A stretch of 64,000 nucleotides of DNA from Phocoena phocoena (GCF_963924675.1 NC_089226.1:41309124-41373123); one strand, 5' to 3'; counted from the first letter of the stretch, positions 49,277 to 61,087 are shown. The notes: generated from the sequence alone by a model not told the origin. A program made the numbers and translations.

Positions 49277-49440
49277 AAGCCCCAACCCTTAAAACCCAAC
49301 TTAAATGCTAATACCACTTTGTGAATCCTTCCTGAATTGTCCCACTTGAAAATTCATTGCTCATGTTTTCATGTTCCCACAGGGACCTGTGCTAGCATTT
49401 TACATGTATTGAATAATCGTTACAAAATCCCTATTTTTTC

Positions 49441-50058
49441 TGGAGAAAATCATAATTCCAAAAGATACATGCACCCCAATGTTCATTGCAGCACTATTTA
49501 CAAAGCCAAGACATGGAAACAACCTAAATGTCCATTGAGAGAGGAATGGACAAAAAGATGTGGTACATATATACAATGGAATATTACTTAGCCACAAATA
49601 AGAATGAAATAATGTCGTTAGCAGCAACATGGATGGACCTAGAAATTATCATACTAAGTGAAGTAAGTCAGACAGAGAAAGACAAATATAATATGATATT
49701 GCTTATATGTGGAATCTAAAAGAACGGTACAAATGAACTTATTTACAAAACAGAAACAGACTCACAGACTTTGAAAACAAACTTATGATTACCAAAGGGG
49801 AAACATGGGGGGAGGGATAAATTAGGAGTCTAGGATTAACACATACACACTACTATATATAAAACAGATAATCAACAAAGACCTACTGTGTAGTGTAGGG
49901 AACTCTACTCAATATTCTGTCATAACCTCTATGGGAAAAAATCTGCAAAAGAATGAATATAGGTATATGTATAACTGAATCACTTTACTGTACACCTGAA
50001 ACTAACACAACATTGTAAATCAACTGTAGTCCAATATAAAAGAGAAATTAAATTTAAA
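49441..50058 (+). mobile_element. L1 3' fragment (5'-truncated)
   Basis: Contains the end of ORF2 (ACATGGATGGACCTAGAAAT region) and 3' UTR ending AACATTGTAAATCAACTG and an A-rich tail. Imperfect target duplication: CAAAATCCCTATTTT near 49422 and CAAAATTCCTACTTTT near 50065. Confidence 0.85.
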
Positions 50059-50457
50059 AATAAGCAAAATTCCTACTTTTACAGATGCAACTCTCTTATA
50101 ACACTGATTCCATTTTTCTTTGAATGTTCTTTTGTGCTTGCCTGTTTCCCACTATGACTGTAAACCGCTCAAAGGCAAAGCCTCCCTACTCTGTCATGAT
50201 TAACAAACTTATTATCTTTATTCCTGACTTTTTCCTGAAGGACTGTACTTTAATTCCCAATGTGTCTCCAGTTTTTCATCTTTCTACACCAGGTCCTGCT
50301 TCAGGCCACCTAAGCTATTTCTGTGCAAACAGCACCTGCACCTGGTGCACGAGTTTGAGTTCTTGTCTAGCCTGTCCATTGTGCCTTCAGTCCAGTCAGT
50401 ACCAAAATCGACAGATTTCACATATAACATCTCTCTCTCCTCTGCTCCTTCCTTTTA

Positions 50458-50671
50458 TTTATTAATTTGGCTGTGCCGGGTCTTAGTTGCGGCATGCGGT
50501 ATCTTTGTTGCCGTGTGTAGGATCTTCATTGCAGCATGCGGGATCTTTAGTTACAGCATGTGAACTCTTAGTTGTGGCATGGGGGATCTAGTTCCCTGAC
50601 CAGGGATCAATCCTGGGCCCCCTGCATTGGGAGCATGGAGTCTTAGCCACTGGACCACCAGGGAAGTCCCC
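50458..50671 (-). mobile_element. CHR-2-like SINE with internally repeated body
   Basis: Reverse orientation. The body carries several tandem variants of GGCATGCGG-ATCTT before the tRNA-like head. The target duplication GCTCCTTCCTTTTA is at 50444-50457 and 50672-50685. Confidence 0.88.
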
Positions 50672-52149
50672 GCTCCTTCCTTTTAAATCCCAAAGCTACT
50701 ACTCGAATTTTGGCCCCCGTGATCTTTCTTGATACTCTCCTAGAAGATTTCCTAACGCCGATGTTAGATGCTCCTATCAGATTAGCATTTCCCAAACCCA
50801 GAACTCATGAATTTCTTTTCTCCAAAGTGCTCAGTGGTTCTTTTCTATCTATTGGTTTAAGCACACAATTCCTGGTCTTTGTGAACCACCACAATCAGGC
50901 CCAGATGCCTGCTCTCATCTCACTGCCTTCTCTCTGTCCTTGACCATGTGATGATCTCCCAACTATTTAATTGGGTCCAGAGTTTCCCAGCTTTGCAACT
51001 TCATCCTCCTGGTTCCTGTTTTTCTGAAGGCCTTTCTCCCTCCGCCTGTTGAATCCCATTCATTCTGCGAGCTATGCCTTTTATTCAAGGTCTATGTGTT
51101 GCCGATTCATGCCCTTCACTACTGCATAGAACCTGGGCCTGTCACTGCACATTCCCTGTATAGTTCCTTCCAGAATGCCTGCTACGTAGCTACTCGTTAA
51201 TTAGTTATATTGAATGGAAAATAAATGTAATGAATGTTACAAGCTTCCAAGTTTCTCCAAAATCCCTGAAAGAAGTTCTAAACTTTGTAGGAAATATTTT
51301 ACAGGAAAGGAGTGAGTTGCTCATTAGAACATTTCCTTGCTTTATGTCCCTGATCCATAAGAGGAAAAATATGTCCTCTTGAATCTCAAATATCTGGACA
51401 TTCGCCTCTCAATAAATCATGGTCTCTGGCATATTTTCCAGTGCAAGTTTACATTTTATTTCCATGTCACTTTGCCTAAAATGATCACAGATTTTAGCTC
51501 CAATTTTCACCTCTGCATATTCCATTTGCTAGCTTAAAAAACCCTCAAAATTGAGAACCTGGACACAATTCCTATCTTAAGAGGTACGGTAAATAGTAAA
51601 ATATTAACCCCAAAGATGTGGTGCAACAAAAGGTCTCCTAATCTTTACTGAAAGTATTAAATTTTTGTAAATGTTCGGTCTTAAAGTCATGTCATTAGTT
51701 CATGGGATTGAGGATGTTTCCATTTTACAGGAAAACTAAGAATTTAATGCTGAAATCTAGACAGTTGCCATGCTATTTCTTAGAACTCATAAATTGGGTG
51801 CTAAAATGGTCTTGTCTTCCTCTGTTTTTATTTTATTCCTGACCTAGGCAGTTGGTTCATTATGAATAATGAATCTGGCATAGGAAAAGAGTTGTTTGGC
51901 TAAAAGCAATAATATTTTTTAAAATTAGGAAACCAGGATATGAAAGGTTAGCAAGTCACTGTAAGCATTTTGAATTTACGAAGCAATGGAATCGGATTTC
52001 AGATTAATAGATCTTTGTCTTTTTTCCGCGGTTTATAGCGACTTAGTATATACTGCAGCCAAATGCTGTTGAAATCCTTTGTAACTTTAGGTAAAGGAAT
52101 ATGCTTAACAAAAGAAGTTTCATGAACCAAATAGCCCTGTCATTTTTAC

Positions 52150-52665
52150 AAATGGAACCAATGTTCTTCACTAGGGTCAGAAACCAGTTAGACCACTTGC
52201 ATGGATCTCAAAGGAATGATGCTGAGTGAAAAGGGCCATTTTCAAAAGGTGACAAACTACACGATTCCATTTAAATAACATTTGTGAAATAACAAAATTA
52301 TAGATACGGAGATTAGTGGTTGCCAGGGGTTAGAGGCTGGGAAGGAAGTGTGCAGAGGAGGTGGGTGTGGTGGTTACATGAAGCTTCACAGGTGATAAAA
52401 CTGCATAGAACCACACCCACACACAACCACACCCACACACACACACACACCCCCCCCCACACACACACACAACCACACACACACACAACCACACACAGAC
52501 ACACGCACCTGCGCCAAAATCTGAGTGTACTACAGTTATGCAAGATGGTATCATTGGGAGAAAGGGTTGGGTGAAAAGTACATGCCACCTCCTGTACATT
52601 TTTGTTTTGGGCAACTTCCTGTGAACCTATGATTATTTCAAAATTAAAAGTTCTTTAAAAATCAG
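52150..52665 (+). mobile_element. Old L1 3' end carrying a (CA)n expansion
   Basis: GGTTGCCAGGGGTTAGAGGC and CAAAATTAAAAGTTCTTTAA are typical of ancient L1 3' ends. A degenerate (CA)n microsatellite sits inside it at 52410-52508. Confidence 0.65.
52410..52508 (+). repeat. Degenerate (CA)n microsatellite
   Basis: About 100 bp of CA units interrupted by CCA and a C9 tract, within an old L1 end. It produces spurious Val/Cys-rich and His/Thr-rich reading frames. Confidence 0.95.
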
Positions 52666-54068
52666 ACATTTCCTTGTCACTTTAGAGAGGGGCCTATGAA
52701 GTCAGGTGGTAACATAAGTAAGTGAGATGGCTGGGGATTGGGAGGGTGAGAACTGGCTGGTATCAAGGAGGCAGCTGCTATTAGGCTCCTACCATGGTGG
52801 GACTGTGCACCTGGAATTGCTGAGTCTTCTGAGTGCTGTTTTTAGAAAATGCCAGAAATTGAAAATTCAAATCAATATCTCTTGACTTTTATTGACAATT
52901 AATTAATTCAAACTTTTTGGAACACTGTCTGTAAGCCAAACTAAAGATACTGGAGGGCTGGATTCAGTCTTAATGATTCATGTGCAAACTCAGCTTCAGA
53001 CCAGAGGCTGAGTTTGGCCACCAGATGATTCGCCCACTCCACACACTGGTCATCTCAGTATGTGGCTCAGCGCTCCTCTGTGCTGCCTTACAGAAGACGG
53101 AGAAATGGGGAATCAGGCTGCTAATGAAAATGGCATGAGCCCCCAGTCACTGACACCCGGGACTCTGGAGAATGTGGGTTTGACTCTGGAATCCCCCTGC
53201 AGGCTCTGACCGAGACCTTCACACCCACCTCCTCAGCACAGTGCCTGGAAATAGCAGGTGCTCAGCTTGCCTTTTTAGGGGTGTTCATTTGTTCTTTCCC
53301 GGCTGTCTTAGTTTTTATTTTTTTAAAGCTAAATGAATTCTACAAAAACTGAGACTATGACCCAGAATCTGGTATCCTATGCTCTGGTTTTCCGGAAGCG
53401 AATACAATAGCCTGGTGAACACATCTTAGATGAGCAGCACTCATAACTCCGTGTCTGTTTGAAGCTCTGAGCGTAAGCTAATTTTTTGCTAATTAGTGCA
53501 AATAGCAGAGGGAGGTGCCGATAAGGTCGTTATTCTGGGTTTGGTCTTTGAAAGACTTTATCATCTCTGTCCTGCTAATGCCCAGAGTCTGGTCAACCCT
53601 TCTTCCCCAACTGCCAACCCGGACAGCTGACTCAGAAGTCAGAAGGACGGAGCTAACTAACTGCATACCCTCCAGCACAACCACATCTGTGAGTCAATAA
53701 CCTCTCCCCACCTCCACTGTCTGAAACATCATGTGCACTGATCAGACTCCCTCTGTGTTCTGTACAATCTCTAGTACATAGAGCATACCCAGTTCCTTTA
53801 GGAAGGAGGTGAGTAGAAAAACTCCAGTTTTTTAAAATTGAAATTTTAGTTTAAATTAAAACATTTTTAGATCTTAAAATTTCATCTCTGGCCCAAATAC
53901 ACATTCTCAGAGTCAAATTTAAATTATTAATGATTCATCTGCATGATTTCTGTCCTCTTTTCCCCAAAAGTCTGCTATCAAGAGTCCATAGAATGTTTTC
54001 CAATCCTCATTTAAAAAAGAGTATTTGTAAGTATTACATAATTATAAATCAATAAAAGAGTCTTTTCC

Positions 54069-54182
54069 GGAATTCCTTGGTGGTCCAGTGGTCAGGACTC
54101 GGTGCTTTCACTGCCAAGGGCCTGGGTTTGATCCCTGGTCGGGGAGCTAAGATCCCATAAGCCACGTGGCACAGCCAAAATG
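54069..54182 (+). mobile_element. CHR-2-like SINE
   Basis: Body GGAATTCCTTGGTGGTCCAG through GGCACAGCC. It is flanked by the perfect 15-bp repeat AAAAGAGTCTTTTCC (54054-54068 and 54183-54197). Confidence 0.9.
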
Positions 54183-55261
54183 AAAAGAGTCTTTTCCTGT
54201 TTATCATTTTCTTTTTTACCAAGCTTTACAATATGCAGATTTTTAAAGGGTTGGTTCTCAGCCTCAGAAATTATGCTAATGAGGTAAGAACAATAATTCA
54301 TAGTGTAGCCACTAATTTCTCTAAGGGGAAATATGCAGAGACCCTGGGCTCTACATTTGTTTTCAACTAATTATCATGTATTTACTTTTCCATTAGTCCA
54401 ATAATTTTTCTTTCAATTCAGAATTAAGCAATAAGACCCTGAATTATATAAAGGCCTGTTTAGCATAACAGACACACCCCATCATTCTCCAGTCCCCTGA
54501 TTTACAGCTCTTAAAATGCACAACCAAGAGGCTGTCTATATGCCCTTTCGTATTTAGATTCCATCATGCAGTCACCTCAATAACTCATGCATTCTCAGAA
54601 GGACTACCTAGCAATTAACTCCGATCTTTTCTAACTCACCATCTCATTATGTAAAGTGGATTGGAACACAAACTTTATTAGCAACTTTCAATTCTAATTC
54701 CTTCTTATCGCCCACACCCACACCCCTCCTAGTAATGTCAGTTTATATGAGCAAAATACTCTGGAAAACGGCAGTTAAAAAAAAATCCACATTGGACTGG
54801 CAGCACATTTCATAATTGGTCTTTGCACTATGGGGTACCACCATAAATCGAGATTGCCGTATTTCAGCTAAAGCATGGGATGCAATTCTTTATAGAAATG
54901 GAAATGAAGTCTCCCTGCCACACAACACAGCATTTTCACTATGTTCAGGAGGAATGGGCAAGTAAGAAAGCTATTATTTTTATGCTAAAGGTTAAAAAAA
55001 GTGCAAACCCCAAGATCTTTGTTAAAAGGTAAAGGAATTCATGGTATCGCTTCTTCAAATCCTAGAAAGAGGCGGGAAGATGCCTTGCAGAGTTCTCTTG
55101 TGCATATGAAGTGTGTCAGCGGAAGAGCTGAAATGTGGTTTAATGTACTTGTTTTCATGGTAAGGAGCCAAGGTGGGCTGATGAAACTAAAGGACAGGTA
55201 GCACCTGAAGATGTGTCAGATGTACAAACAGGGAGGCATCCCATCAGTGCAGCTGACTTAC

Positions 55262-55495
55262 CGACATCGGGATCTACTGCTTGAACTCTGGTCAACAGAG
55301 CCTTGGTGGCTGTGTTCTCATAGACACAGGCATTATAGTGGTCGGACGAAAACACTGGGGGGTTATCGTTCACATCCTCCAGGATCAGACGGACATCAGA
55401 CTGGCAGAACCTGCCACCCCCGTCGGTGGCCCTGGCGATGAGGCTGTATGCAGGGACCCTCTCCCGGTCCAACAGAGCCAAAGTTTTTAACTCAC
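55262..55495 (-). CDS. FAT3: FAT3 exon, 234 nt: end of one cadherin repeat, start of next
   Basis: Acceptor ttattttcacag|GTGAG, donor GATGTCG|gtaagt (near-consensus); phase 1 in and out, 234 nt, so the exon is symmetric. It encodes [18 protein letters not shown], the RATDGG strand, and the calcium-binding [10 protein letters not shown] that closes the repeat. The next repeat then opens with [19 protein letters not shown]. It is followed by the largest intron in the window (31.1 kb). Two cysteines, in GRFCQSD and NACVYE, are unusual for classical cadherins, but I recall both in FAT3 orthologues. The open frame running left past the donor to 55155 is intron read-through. Confidence 0.94.
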
Positions 55496-57782
55496 CTGTG
55501 AAAATAAATGACCTAGCTTTTCAAAAACTGTCTCTCTTTGAAGAGCAGAGAATCAATTATTGTACATACAGAATCCCCAGTACAGGAAGGATCGCTGACA
55601 TTTGGCTCCAGTGCGTCATGCTTTGAAAAATCGAGCAAGTTCAATTTCTTTAAGCATCAGGGAAAAAGTGATGGGATTCTGGACGCAACAAAAAACCAAC
55701 TGTACGACCTTCAGATGAATGAATCCCACCGTGAAACCTCTTGTTTCAGGGATTCCTTCTCTTGGCAGCATGGAGAAGCTCCACACCTCTTTAAACATCT
55801 CAAGAACTGCTCTGGAGATCGGCCTTGTTTCTGGATTTTCTCCAGAAAAAAAGCATGAAAAATGGACCAGTATCCTTAGTTCTCTAACGGTCAATCAGGT
55901 CTATGATTTGTAAACTCAGAAGGGGCAGTCTGTCTGCTTCCAGATATTTAACATTTTTTTTTTTACCCCATCTTTTAGAGAAAAACAGTCAAAACAGGCT
56001 GGCTTTAGCAGAAAGAGGTCATGAAGGAGTCCAGCTGTGCCAGGCGCACCCCACTTGCTGGACAGTGGTAGGGCCTGCGGCTGTTGGGGGAGGATTCCAG
56101 TGGGGGGTTATCTGAGAAGCTTAAAGCAGCAGCTCTTTGGCAACCAACATGGTGGGAGGTTATGTCTGTATTTTCATCACTCAGATAGCTGTACTGGTCC
56201 TGAGTGTCAGCCCCTGTGGGGATTTTGTTATTCTTGCTACCTAAATTTCAATGGATGATGGCAATAAGCACGACAGAGCTGAATAAATACTGTTTGGTGA
56301 AAAGTAGGACTCATGAAATATTATTATGTACTCTTAACAAAATCAGTAGAAGTCACTGGAACGAAGCCATCTATACTTATAAAGCTGTGCCTCCTATGGC
56401 TTCCTGACTGCAGCCAGTTCTCAAATCTAGCCTGGATCATTCTCCCCTTCTCCAAAACACCCAGGGGTTTTTCAGTTGGGCATTCAAGACCCTCCAAAAT
56501 CTGACCTAAAGTTGTTTTTCCACCACTTGTCTCACGAGCCATTCTGTGGCTCCTCTGACCAGTGACAATGTTGTACACAGCTTTCCCTGGATGTGACGTG
56601 CTCTCTGCCCACGCTGCCCCCGTGACTGGCAGTGTCCTGCTTTAGCTCCTAGAATCCTGGCTCATTTCAAATGCCAGCTCTGCTTTAAAAGTTTCTCCTT
56701 CCCTCTTATCAGAATATTAGCTACTTCTTCCTCTGTGCCCAGATATATCTCTCCTGATATCTCTCCCGGGCACTCATTCTGTCTTTCACTATTATTGTTG
56801 TTACTTCTGTCATTATTAGTATTGACTTACAGCTCTGTCTTCTCCACTGGGTTACGATATCCCTTGGGGATGCTTTGTTTGGTTCATCTTGGAATCGAAC
56901 ACAAATATCCCATAAAGTACTTTTAGGTCTAGTAGTTAATAAATGTTACCTATTCAATAAAAAATTGCCAGGCCTCTTTAGCCAAGTAGCATATTGTTAT
57001 GTAGCTAAGCCCTTCCCAGTAAGATGCACCAGACGTGGGAGAGAGCTAGGGAGGAACCAATACCTTCTGGAGACTCAGAAATTAGTTGTTGTTCATTCTG
57101 ATGAACACAACACTGGAAATATGCAAATTATTCAATCTTTACACTTCATTGAAAAATTGTCAATGGATGGGCCATCCAATACACAACACTGAGATAATTC
57201 ACCTCCATAGAAAATGCCTTTTCCATTATCTATGGCCTTCAATGCGGGCATCTGCCTTTAGGGTACATAACCTTTCACCTTATAAATTTTACCTCAATAT
57301 GTAAGCAAGTCTGAGGACTCATAGCTTTGGAGAAACTAGACAGGAATGTTGAATAAAAACCAGACAAGTATGTTAATAAGCATAGGGACCCAAAAGGGAT
57401 TTCAACAGGGCAAAACTCTCCTTACTATGCACTGCTGTCTGGTGTGCATGGAAACTTGCATTTGTGATAGAATTCTATTTATACTATTTATAGGTCAGCT
57501 GCTTTAACTCATGGATATGAGAAAGAGGAGAAGCAAACAGACACATCCGATTACTTGGTGCCGCTAAATGCAGGTAAAGTCAGGGCAAGTTTTATAGGCC
57601 ACGTGAGGTTTCTGTCCTCCAAACACCACGTGCTACTGGTATTTCTTAAGAGTCCAAGATAGCAGGGCATCATATCAAGGCTCTTGTATACTAACTACCC
57701 CCTAGTGATAAGACCACGTGAGAGTTTAACTTCTCTCGGGGATTAACAATGGCATTTACCCAAAGAATAAATTTCGCCTTAC
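55496..57782 (-). other. FAT3: FAT3 intron, 2.3 kb
   Basis: The intron lies between the 154-nt and 234-nt exons. About 56440-56920 resembles an old L2/CR1-type LINE in plus orientation. The other stretches (55496-56430 and 56930-57780) have no feature that I recognise. Confidence 0.75.
56440..56920 (+). mobile_element. Possible L2/CR1-type LINE relic
   Basis: Pyrimidine-rich text with CTCATTTCAAATGCCAGCTC and GCACTCATTCTGTCTTTCAC follows the usual L2 plus-strand order but is too diverged to place firmly. Confidence 0.45.
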
Positions 57783-57936
57783 CACTTTGTGGATCTAGAA
57801 AAAATTCATTGTTTCCAGATCCATAGAGTGAGTATCGTATATCTCCATTGGATCCAATATCAGCATCCTTGGCACTGACCTTCAGGATGATTTTGTTTGA
57901 CGGAATGTCTTCGGGAAATAATGCTGTATATGCAAC
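57783..57936 (-). CDS. FAT3: FAT3 exon, 154 nt: first half of a cadherin repeat
   Basis: This exon is too short and too split to appear as a long open frame; I found it by looking for the missing piece between its neighbours. Acceptor tttgcctag|GTTGC, donor CAAAGTG|gtaagg; phase 0 in, phase 1 out. Its translation begins [18 protein letters not shown] and contains the calcium-binding DADIGSNG segment typical of the middle of a cadherin repeat, then the [12 protein letters not shown] strand and LDPQSG. The next exon continues with [13 protein letters not shown], a standard cadherin LDRE motif, so the two join exactly. It matches FAT3 as I remember it. Confidence 0.93.
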
Positions 57937-58129
57937 CTAGGCAAAGGTAAAGAAAAGTAATTGAATCATTGGTATTTGTGGGGCAATTGTCCTATTTAGC
58001 ATTATAAATGATTTCTTTAAAAATGCATTCGCGTAATTTATCTTCAGCTATGTTTTTCCTTTACCACAGAATCATCTTATACCATATGATGAAACAGAGA
58101 ATACCTCTTGCTCTGCGCCTCCCATGCTC

Positions 58130-58250
58130 ATCATCAACAACTACTGATTGGGCACCTACTATGTGCTAGGTACCACTGAGATGTTAGAAGTACAACGGAG
58201 AAGAAAAGAGACAAAAATCCCCACCCTTGTGGAACCATGACCCACATCAC
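58130..58250 (-). mobile_element. L2 3' end fragment
   Basis: Reverse L2-like: GGGCACCTACTATGTGCTAG, AAAAATCCCCACCCTTGTGG. Short and diverged. Confidence 0.55.
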
Positions 58251-58479
58251 ATATTGATCACGCCCCTCTCAGTCCTTGGGACCCTTCAACTCTTTAAAGA
58301 GCCACTACTAACATCTGGCATTAGTATGAGAGACTACATCTATTTGCAACACTTTTCTGAGCTAAAGAGCACCAATACTGTCTCTCAATCCACATGTAAG
58401 GAAAAGGTAAATGAAGGGTGATTTAACTTTGGTAAGAAAGGAAATAAAATCAATTACTGGCACCTTGCATTCGCTGTCA

Positions 58480-58680
58480 CGCTTTGAACTGTGGTGGAAA
58501 GGCCACTTCATAAGGGGTCTGGAGACCCAGCTTCATTACCGACGTTGCTACCAACCAGCTGTGTAACCTTATACGAAAAAAGTAATTCATACTTCTGAGT
58601 GGTCCATTCTTCTTTCATGAAATAGGTGATTCAGACAGAAAAATTCATAGTGTCCTTTATGAGTCCTTAAAAATTATTTA
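58480..58680 (+). mobile_element. MIR-like fragment
   Basis: GGAGACCCAGCTTCATTACC, CAACCAGCTGTGTAACCTTA. Diverged. Confidence 0.5.
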
Positions 58681-58954
58681 ATTTTGAGACTCCTGGTTTT
58701 ATTTTTCTGTTTGTTTGATTTTTTTGGTGGGCAGAATTAGGTACTGATCGTGCTAACTATACTCTTTTCATGTTTATAATATTTCATCCTAGAGTCCGCC
58801 TCTTACCCTCTTATAACCATTTGGAGCTCGTTAATTAAGGAGATAAGATGAGAAAGCAGCCTGGCCTTAAGGAGAAAAGTGAAATGGGTTTTGACTTAAT
58901 TTAAATAAGCAGAGTAAAAAGCAGTGATATATGCGACACAGCCGCAAATCTCAC

Positions 58955-59151
58955 CTGATCACACACTGGGCTGTTGTCATTCACGTCACTGACGGTCACT
59001 TCTACCATGGCCTGAGTGACAAAGAGCCCATCAGTGGCAGTGATATTGAGGAAGTAAATGTCTTGTTCTTCTCTATCTAGAGGTCTCTTCACGTAGACCT
59101 TCCATTCGCTCTGCACCAGGCCCAGAGCAAACCTTCCTCGGGGGTTCCCTC
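58955..59151 (-). CDS. FAT3: FAT3 exon, 197 nt: second half of a cadherin repeat
   Basis: The exon is bounded by acceptor ttcaccacag|GAGGG and donor GATCAG|gtgaga; phase 1 in, phase 0 out. It encodes the C-terminal half of the repeat started in the previous exon: [17 protein letters not shown], then the [18 protein letters not shown] strand region, ending with the calcium-binding DVNDNSPV. The next residues are CDQ, joining [10 protein letters not shown] in the following exon. An Asn-linked glycosylation sequon (NIT) is present. The intron upstream carries a 38-base G run on the plus strand (C on the transcribed RNA) only 75 nt from this acceptor, which is unusual. Frame and motif continuity make the exon call strong. 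Confidence 0.94.
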
Positions 59152-59224
59152 CTGTGGTGAAAAAAGAGTTTTTGAAGATGTGAAATGAAAAGCTTTGATC
59201 TCCACCTACAGCAAGAGGCCTGTG

Positions 59225-59225
<1 letters not shown>

Positions 59226-59263
<38 letters not shown>
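59226..59263 (+). repeat. Poly-G run, 38 bases
   Basis: Uninterrupted G from 59226 to 59263. On the FAT3 transcript it is a C run at positions -75 to -112 relative to the acceptor of the 197-nt exon. It could be real or an assembly/sequencing artefact. Confidence 0.95.
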
Positions 59264-59264
<1 letters not shown>

Positions 59265-60064
59265 CATCCAGGTGCCTCTCAAACTGCCTCGTTTACGATG
59301 CTGAAAAACAATTGACACTCACTTCCTTTTGACTCTCCTGCAACAAAGCATGATATTTATATGCTTGGCTTGTGTGGAAAGTAAAACAGTAACTTTCCAA
59401 GAGAAGAAAATACACTTAGAGAAGCGGGAGATGATCTCTTGTTTAGCTCCCCTTAAGGACAATCAAATTCAAACTGTGAACAATCAGTCTTCTTATCGGG
59501 CTGATACAACTGTCTTTCCACTTCGTCTCAAGAGAGGATGTAATACACTATAGCTCTTGTTACCAAGACAATTTCATTAGCCGTTGATTATGCAGTCAAG
59601 GAAAGGCAGTCAGTTCTATTAAGGAATCTTAATGAAGCCTTTATCATACAGCAGCTCTTCTTATAAGGACTGAAGTTTGGGGAAGAAAAGTTTGTGTGAC
59701 AGAGGAAGACCCATTAGGATTAAATAGCCCCAATGCAGGGTCATTGAAGGAGCCGTTCAGAGATAAGCACTGCAATTAGATCAAATTTAACACAGTGAAG
59801 CTGGTGAAAATGGAAGAAACGTAGAAAAGCTAGAGTGGAACCGCTCTTGATGAGGCTGAAACAATGAATGTAGTCCCAGCAATATGACTTTCCCACATCA
59901 CTGAATTACAGGGAGACAAAAGCAGCTTGGAGGAAGGAAGAAGAAAACCACCTTGACCTTCCAAACCTGAAGGGGGAGATAATGTCACTTCAAACACGGA
60001 GGAAGACTGGACGAGACAACTGGCGAGAAGTCCGGAATCCAGTTAGGTCATCGCTGTCTCGTTT

Positions 60065-60250
60065 GTTTGAGCATTCCCACGTATTTGTCACCTGCTCTGG
60101 GCCAGGCACTGTGCCAGGCAGTGGGGCTGTCCACAGCGGTGGACAAAAGTGACCAAAATCCCTGCTCTCGTGGTGGAGCTCACTTTCTGATGGGAAAGAC
60201 TGACGATAAACAAATAAATAAGGAAAGCCTGCTGGCTGCTGCTTCACTGA
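60065..60250 (-). mobile_element. L2 3' end fragment
   Basis: Reverse L2: GGGCCAGGCACTGTGCCAGG, CCAAAATCCCTGCTCTCGTG, then GATAAACAAATAAATAAGG. Confidence 0.65.
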
Positions 60251-60639
60251 AAAAGTGGAGCCATCTCATCTTCTTACAATGAATCTTTAAAAGAACAGAG
60301 GGCAAACCCACGGTCCTGCCGGAGGGACTGAGTGAGAAGTAGTGGGAGCGTCAGACTGCACTCTGGATATAAGGCATGGGAGGCGGGGCGGGGGGGGGTG
60401 GGGGACGGGCATCCAGGGGCTCAGCAGTGTGGAACAACTGTAACCAAGCAGGACCCTATGAGGCCTTCCTACAATAGACCTCCACCTGCCTTTTGTCTGT
60501 AGGAAAACTTTAATCAAAGAATAAATTCAATCAGAGAAGTGAGAAAATGCAGAAAGAAAGGAAAACAGTCAAGCAAGACAAAATAATAATACTTTAGCCA
60601 TTAAACAAAGTCAAGGCCTTTATTCTTCTCAAGGGCTAT

Positions 60640-61025
60640 AGGTAATATTCTGAGCCATGTCCTTTGAGCTGTTTTGCAGATACTGAATCCTCCACCAGGT
60701 AGAAGAAGTTAACCGTGTGCTGCCCACAAGCACGTAGACCCCAGACCGGTTGGAACCAGCAGGTTGATGAAGCTGACTCCCCATTAACTCACTACCAGCC
60801 AATCAGAATGTCTGTGAGCTGATCACGCCCTGCTCCTTGAACACTAGACGACTCTTCAGTACCCTCTCCAGGGTGGGACACACAGTCTTGAGGGTATTAG
60901 CCCGCTGTGGCCCCCTTTGCCTGGCAAAGCAGTAAAGCGATTTCTTTCTACTTCACCCCAAACTCTGTCTCCAAGATTTAATCTGGCACCGGTGCACAGA
61001 GGCCAAACTTTGGCAAAACAGTGAC
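60640..61025 (+). mobile_element. Probable solo LTR of a class I endogenous retrovirus
   Basis: The segment has LTR-like architecture: a CCAATCAG box (about 60799), a downstream AGTAAAGCGATTTC in a polyadenylation-like position, a pyrimidine-rich stretch, and an end rich in GGCACCGGTGCACAGAGGCC. No internal retroviral genes are present on either side, so it is at most a solo LTR. Boundaries are approximate and no target duplication was confirmed. Confidence 0.5.
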
Positions 61026-61087
61026 AGGAGAAATGGACCGTACTGGGCAGACAGTGCAGAGAAGGTGAGGGCTGCTCATTCCTCTAG

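Larger units (their letters stand above)
24131..55261 (-). other. FAT3: FAT3 intron, 31.1 kb (largest in window)
   Basis: The intron lies between the 234-nt and 390-nt exons. Named contents are listed separately: L2 relics, CHR SINEs at 25945, 31887 and 37051, L1 fragments, a MaLR LTR at about 38138-38507, the 7.1 kb L1 at 42156-49276, CHR-2-like SINEs at 41051, 50458 and 54069, and microsatellites. Stretches where I see nothing nameable include 24131-24780, 26180-28980, 34450-35370, 35560-36600, 38720-39120, 39240-41030, 41160-42140, 51200-52140, 52670-54050 and 54200-55260. No additional FAT3 exon is needed by the reading frame across this intron. Confidence 0.8.
57937..58954 (-). other. 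FAT3: FAT3 intron, 1.0 kb
   Basis: The intron lies between the 197-nt and 154-nt exons. It contains an L2-like piece in minus orientation (about 58130-58250) and a MIR-like piece (about 58480-58680). Nothing else is recognised. Confidence 0.75.

Noticed and set aside
52313..52614. Val/Cys-rich and Thr/His-rich frames
   Set aside because: Translation of a degenerate (CA)n microsatellite.
59073..59318. Frame with a run of prolines reading through the G run
   Set aside because: Overlaps the FAT3 exon in another frame and is created by the homopolymer.
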